Below, piece after piece: positions 35,901 through 36,551 of a stretch of 36,551 nucleotides of DNA. The notes under the pieces were generated by a model. The model was given only the letters and a program-made list of their open reading frames with translations, was not told the origin of the DNA and made no database searches. Source of the DNA: a virus; IMG/VR virus record IMGVR_UViG_3300025138_000130, positions 1 to 36,551 of that record, one strand, 5' to 3'. Position 1 is the first letter of the stretch. Each line of letters opens with the position of its first letter. The position numbers were made by a program, and so were the translations under genes.

Positions 35901-36551
35901 GAAGCAGGTGACGGTAGCGGATTTACAATAGTTAGTAAACACTACACAGCAAATGGTACAGATACAACATTTAGTTTTGCAGGAACTAGTAGAAGTGAAC
36001 TTGTAAATTATGTTGTAGTCTATATAGGAAATAAAAGACAATATAACTTTACTACTGATTTCAATGCAAGAACAATTACATTTACTACTACACACGCAGA
36101 CAGTGAGATAGTAACTAGTGATAGTAATTTAATAACTATTACTGCTGATAGTATAAATGCTCCATTGCTAGGAGATAAAGTACGCACTTATGGGTATGGT
36201 GTTACAGGTGAAAATTTAATACACGAAGAATTATTTACAGGCGACGCAGTAACTAAGATATTAAGTCTTAATATTGAAATAAGTTTAATTAAACAAAGTT
36301 TAGTTTTAGTAGATAATGTTGCTTTAAGTCTAGATAGTAGCGAGTATACTTTAACTGCTGATAGTCAAGCCAGAACAGTATTAAATTTTGCCACTGCGCC
36401 TGCCACAGATGCAGTGGTACATATTCTGTTTAGTAGTGATGCAACAGATAAAAATGCTTTTGGTTTTGGAGTTACACAAACTATTACTTTAACTTCTGGA
36501 CAGTTATTATACGGACTAGACAACAGTTTTACTGGGTTTTCCAAACCATAC
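23928..36551 (+). CDS. Giant baseplate wedge protein (gp7 position), partial
   Basis: One frame runs from the ATG overlapping the gp6 stop to the window edge: 4208 codons without a stop. The N-terminus (RKTTTLLPEVFRTSKNEKFL, then NATLDQLVSEEDK) and position after gp6 fit the protein that replaces gp7 in marine T4-like phages, far larger than T4 gp7 (1032 aa). Domains I could read: a beta module near 145-215 (GGEYTFTVDQTGNPFWIQ) resembling a cupredoxin-like fold; wedge-type regions with long alpha/beta stretches up to about 2300 (e.g. TKGTANAIDKLIGANLSNLD); a run of FG-GAP-like blades at about 2320-3005; EVKPYHTNIREYTAKYDGDD near 3605; two GSGYT-type repeats near 3685-3745; and fibre-type beta modules at the end (HYTANGTDTTFSFAG). 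It may join wedge and fibre roles. The C-terminus lies outside. Confidence 0.8.
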   Translation, partial: MAIRKTTTLLPEVFRTSKNEKFLNATLDQLVSEEDKIKVSGFIGRKNAENFRKGDGYITESSSFRQNYQLEPGVVYEDAGGTIQSVGSIGDTLNTLRYNNATVTNQDTLFRQDYYNWSSFVDYDKLINYGEYFWLPAGPDTVQVFGGTVDNTQTYSVLREETGATNYRFDSSTGTPNPILYFARGGEYTFTVDQTGNPFWIQSELGTTGISASQINVSTREVPGITNNGEDVGTITWRVPSSDSQSRFTNMATEYNVDLATDLPYKDLQNQLLTTFLATTITGIDGLTEINGKTLVFASTSLDERDWKPSSISAGNSYRTVDNAVLTADNEYSNTTLTTTERYGVFSVNVKSVGGQDTITLDRLNDVTKYNKLRIKQGTTYGSRYLYKNAEEQLELVPAIVASQEEFYYQDGADADRFGKIILVEQATTASINVTEQIIDQVSYTSPNGVVFTNGLKIEFDTSATPDSYQNNSYYVEGVGTGIKLVLEDDLITPEPYAVTATERFDSKNFDVGGFEQTLNSPTTHDYILINRASADNNAWSRGNRWFHRSVITATAAYNNFTTVIDDNSRAKRPIIEFEQGLKLYNMGTTSKSPVSIVDTVETDAFSNVNGKQGYYADGINLTPGLTVCFTADPDINKNIYRVDFIDVNVKGNSSNRRADSTFTIDISSVTADDSPFESVNDIINLVLIDTVVDGDSLLSKLGSANQGNMYYYTLSTNIWAIGQEKTGVNQEPLFDIYDPAHISFSDATKYPSTDFLGNKLFSYKKSTTASSADSILGFGLTYRNIQNVGDIVFDNNFVNDTFTYTKENTGQVSVILRSGHVHSFSVDTTNTITRKTLNGWTKILNPSRQWQQVQYTVDAELYTFEIGSQPVTTGGEVTLQVYVNGIFQTGSKYTQTTVNDKYYVNFTDKLVKDDVVLIRVYSTTINPLGFYEIASNLENNSNNDDFANLTLGQLRNHFVDISRAIPTFTGSSLGNNNIRDLQYKKYPGKILQHSAGSVLPNYMLTQSDNSYIESIRFSMEEYTRFKSRLLDNIDNLDIDLTDPSGSLDTILIFMAGTKTNDFPFYYSDMLPWGSQKTTTTLTLDQVTNRVFEFTTQFDLTNLSNRGVLVYLTESSGAKTQLIEESDYTFDTVEPAIILDANVSISVGDILSIVEYSNTDGIFVPPTPTKLGLYPKFRPAVTLDDTYISGTSTGTGPFKIYGTADSRVTQRGQSKTGWFYPLYTTLAAAQSADGSSNAHIHRFVGSDRAWYMASSETQYHASNDTEEYNEYLDYTPVLLGHDGSRWVCYKDKRDLIVLEYEKRIYNNIKTQYEATRFDLSEVTPGYFRTTRADLDETTLLYSQYFSTWAYKNALDFSSITSHSQENTFTWNYSGSVLKGTTTLLPGSWRAIYKWLYDTETPHLTPWEMLGVFQKPSWWETRYGAAPYTRGNNVLWNDLASGRLYTSADRDATFTIVTSRIRSGLLNLIPVNDQGKLLSPAQFAVEGAFSTNTNNNWRIGDVGPVETAWTRSSEYPFSQQIVSALKRPAKYLTLLWDTNLLENNTDYDQIVQKTKSYRPKTADFKINGLPTSGGVNRIEGYNQFIADYYKYKSLDLSGLQTQVQNLSLRLIYPVGGFTDLNLAKFVIESTSPGATQSNIFIPDENVSVYLNKSTPLERVFYSGISIVKRAAGYEIRGYDTKNPFFKIIPSAKSQNTKLISVGDVSAIVYGDSATYIANIPYGTIIPTIQQTADFLISYSRYLKAKGILFEDVDNVGVTVDFENTVKEFIFWTQQGWGNDSVFGASPNYRKLKVTRPFTTLDDLSKSGTLKNSSGRAIRSTNYNVERIDNTTVIEVNDSSDYLYSAQIDPIQYEHYIILDNTTIFNDIIYQPELGNRQSRIKFVGYKSGTWNGTLHAPGFIINENKFNVWLQNTDYKKADIVSHNKKLYVARDNHNGKSTFDFNDWRPVENMKTGLLPNLSQKSKRFTDFYDFNTTNLESGTDIAAKGQIGFRKRDYLDQLGLDDTSQVKFYQGMIKTKGTANAIDKLIGANLSNLDQEISFYEDWGFRVGEYGSIDSNQVIEMVIDESKVQQSKTVVELIDNNDSANTDYYSFTKSDLYKLPNNFTKNIFLERSTSNKKTDILGAGYPRLDEVTTTLFGLDNISTLNNLPNIGRGSTIWTAEEDFDWNVYRVSELAVSITNIAVGADTSAIITTSANHGLVKNDYILIKASTVVGGFHKVTNVITNVSFTVDLGDIEVDNIVDLRLPVFKLVSSRFNSQSDIADNVPLYGWDLNESVWVNYDEKGKWATYKKQQPWTYKNITFNIDSVASDLNGTSLSISNDALNIASGAPEHSTGAVYPYSRDENGIYNPGAALAPATIQSDVDTFGWKVAAGNSWLAVGAPDSDSAKGEVFIYLRSASTGIYEFKQILRLPSPAGADKFGYSIAMSKDDRYMYIGAPGANKVFSYTLNNIITTDNVSKTITGDGSTTTFALGFTPTSLTSLQVVDSTGKIYVPTKDYGFSTTNIVFVNAPADSLNVVIRQESHYILTDTITGTGVQTGDQFGYDIDCDTAGDTLIVGSPFAEVDEITDAGEAFLFHHVVEKFIGDGTTYEFTPTTTLPASFFIEVDNVLQSVTDGGFSSFTSDSSENNFTFSGNTISFRYVPSVGQIIRIYTGSIVEIQKLNQEQISTETQTDNEQFGISVALDAYGAIAAVGCPGEDELNPNTGSVFMFIDEGLRFGSVTSQNQNTSSTEGYMASNGVIKADSSTVTADSFLTLFAAQGDIITIDDIKVTVVLNDNSDATNFVADINNANIQTVTATASGTLNMTITGSAGVVNKKLKVRPMTGDTFKDYARFAPFKFTQKVSHPLKAENENFGKVVEFDKFLPADQIVEQRMVVTSDRASTQFQTAFDLDIDTTSNTYNEHLTTFDADSTRFMDKVTNSGAAYVYELLDSSVYSANIQSISNPPKYAYGQQMQNTSINANDQFGGSAVLHGTRLFVGSPTDDIWKTNAGSFYLFENIDDLSTWKKNSTEDNKVDVDVINRIATYSKVNNTIIDFIDTVDIYKNKLPGQAQQELNYIIPIDPATYNVSTTPNSVTFSQTNGWNDEHIAEVWWDLSTCRVLEYEQGEINYRVQYWNQFFPGSSVDIYEWYESDVLPSLHVSSGLKGVPKFADDSNYSTSLQYNSVTNSTETRYYYWVTGLTDFIDNEVRTLSTESVRQLIETPDSTGTKYLSIVAPNTFVMNNMTSSFADRNVVLSINYDVVRNDGILHSEFEIISEGDSNQILPAKIKSKMIDSLSGADLSGKIVPDPTLSVGERYGISVRPRQTIFENRQQALKTFVDYCNVVFATVPITRQFSLNNLFLNDPLPTKASGAWDSKVADVITRDYLNTAILEIGYKILVESDSTIGGDWATYELRSTTAGVRFWFLSTVQAYNTSRYWQYTTWYATGFSSTTLPTATVATEPDLQRLTGAVTGDIVKVSTNDDGNFSMYQYTSTDTWNEIIIERGTVVLLGNLYDFANASTGSYIGFDTGVFDFEKYDRVPHQEVRNIANAVFNDIFVNTLAKKGNELFFRMVEYSLQELNSSVPDWVIKTSFLKILHKVRDLSQYPTYQVDNTTFIEEFINEVKPYHTNIREYTAKYDGDDTMQGDITDFDLHSFYDPTNGYFRKYSGDFPGDTTSRTTGTTVDKSWADNYTYYLGSVEIYAAGTGYTDNPVVTVSAPDISTGTQATVTATSDANSVIRVTITNKGSGYTSTPTLTISGSGTGLVLLPRIKNDTIRDFDTTIKFDRITYSSAVKDWAASTTYSPSGLASNTSQTADSGISLTAPQITLVSYLNTVTNTQDVYEVILGFTSGTTFSTEDASGNIVLSLYADESIGSAADRIAAYYSPTSGMLGDDLSILQKGTNYTANKLSGVGFNREPGYDSASFDNVAFDDFEVDNDGLTVLSGSSAYDTILQSKFLDTSLGTRPEDINIDGGGFIDIYSSHAPEEFVPGQIFDNLDMEVYTDPNNDEAGDGSGFTIVSKHYTANGTDTTFSFAGTSRSELVNYVVVYIGNKRQYNFTTDFNARTITFTTTHADSEIVTSDSNLITITADSINAPLLGDKVRTYGYGVTGENLIHEELFTGDAVTKILSLNIEISLIKQSLVLVDNVALSLDSSEYTLTADSQARTVLNFATAPATDAVVHILFSSDATDKNAFGFGVTQTITLTSGQLLYGLDNSFTGFSKPY
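30886..32935 (+). other. FG-GAP beta-propeller-like repeats inside the giant protein
   Basis: Six related blades are readable. The motifs are IASGAPEHSTGAVYPYS, LAVGAPDSDSAKGEVFIYL, MYIGAPGANKVFSYTL, LIVGSPFAEVDE, AAVGCPGEDELNPNTGSVF and LFVGSPTDDIWKTNAGSFY. Five are preceded by FG in a (D/E)xFG-type turn, at residues about 2366, 2420, 2542, 2678 and 2966. The FG...GAP pattern is that of integrin alpha and related propellers, which bind proteins or glycans. Beta modules beginning GDGTT or GDGST are inserted between blades, and a longer segment lies between the fifth and sixth. Confidence 0.7.

Noticed and set aside
24279-36095. Various short open frames opposite or out of frame with the giant gene
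   Set aside because: All are below 130 codons, lack ribosome sites and family resemblance, and lie inside the continuous giant reading frame.
1-36551. CRISPR array, transposase or insertion sequence
   Set aside because: No regularly spaced repeats and no transposase-like gene were seen; the only repeats are the short ones listed.

Overview
The window is part of the genome of a tailed phage of the T4 superfamily (contractile-tail myovirus). It is AT-rich, and its proteins look most like those of marine T4-like phages (cyanophage or pelagiphage type); the host cannot be decided from this sequence. The marker genes are recognisable without database help: the late sigma factor gp55, the recombination nuclease pair gp46/gp47, and the baseplate/tail series gp26, gp48, gp53, gp5, gp25, gp6 and a giant protein in the gp7 position.

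Layout. 1-477 (-) is the start of a probable tape measure gene cut by the window edge. 556-1667 (+) holds gp26 and a short overlapping gene in the -1 frame, behind a late promoter. 1664-2901 (-) holds a 66-aa gene, about 500 bases of non-coding, relatively GC-rich and strongly structured sequence (probable large RNA), a GIY-YIG endonuclease and a probable terminator. 2915-13461 (-) is one long, tightly overlapped operon read leftward. It starts with gp55 and gp47, then a small unknown gene, a sulfotransferase and gp46. It continues with five accessory genes: a radical SAM-SDR fusion, a second radical SAM enzyme, a 2-oxoglutarate/Fe(II)-type oxygenase, an unknown protein and an asparagine-synthetase-like protein. 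13537-36551 (+) is the late baseplate operon, ending in a single open frame of at least 4208 codons that runs off the window.

Regulation. Three copies of ATAAATAC, close to the T4 late promoter TATAAATA, precede gp26, gp48 and gp6. The gene for the sigma factor expected to read them (gp55) lies beside the gp48 copy. Its own likely promoter (TATAAT with a weak -35) faces the other way across the same 30 bases.

Most unusual: (1) the large structured RNA next to the GIY-YIG gene, whose class I could not assign; (2) the accessory enzyme cassette, which resembles a small-molecule or peptide modification pathway and includes a radical SAM-SDR fusion and an AsnB-like protein with altered active-site motifs; (3) the giant baseplate protein containing a run of FG-GAP-type beta-propeller blades; (4) a possible -1 frameshift linking gp26 to the next gene.
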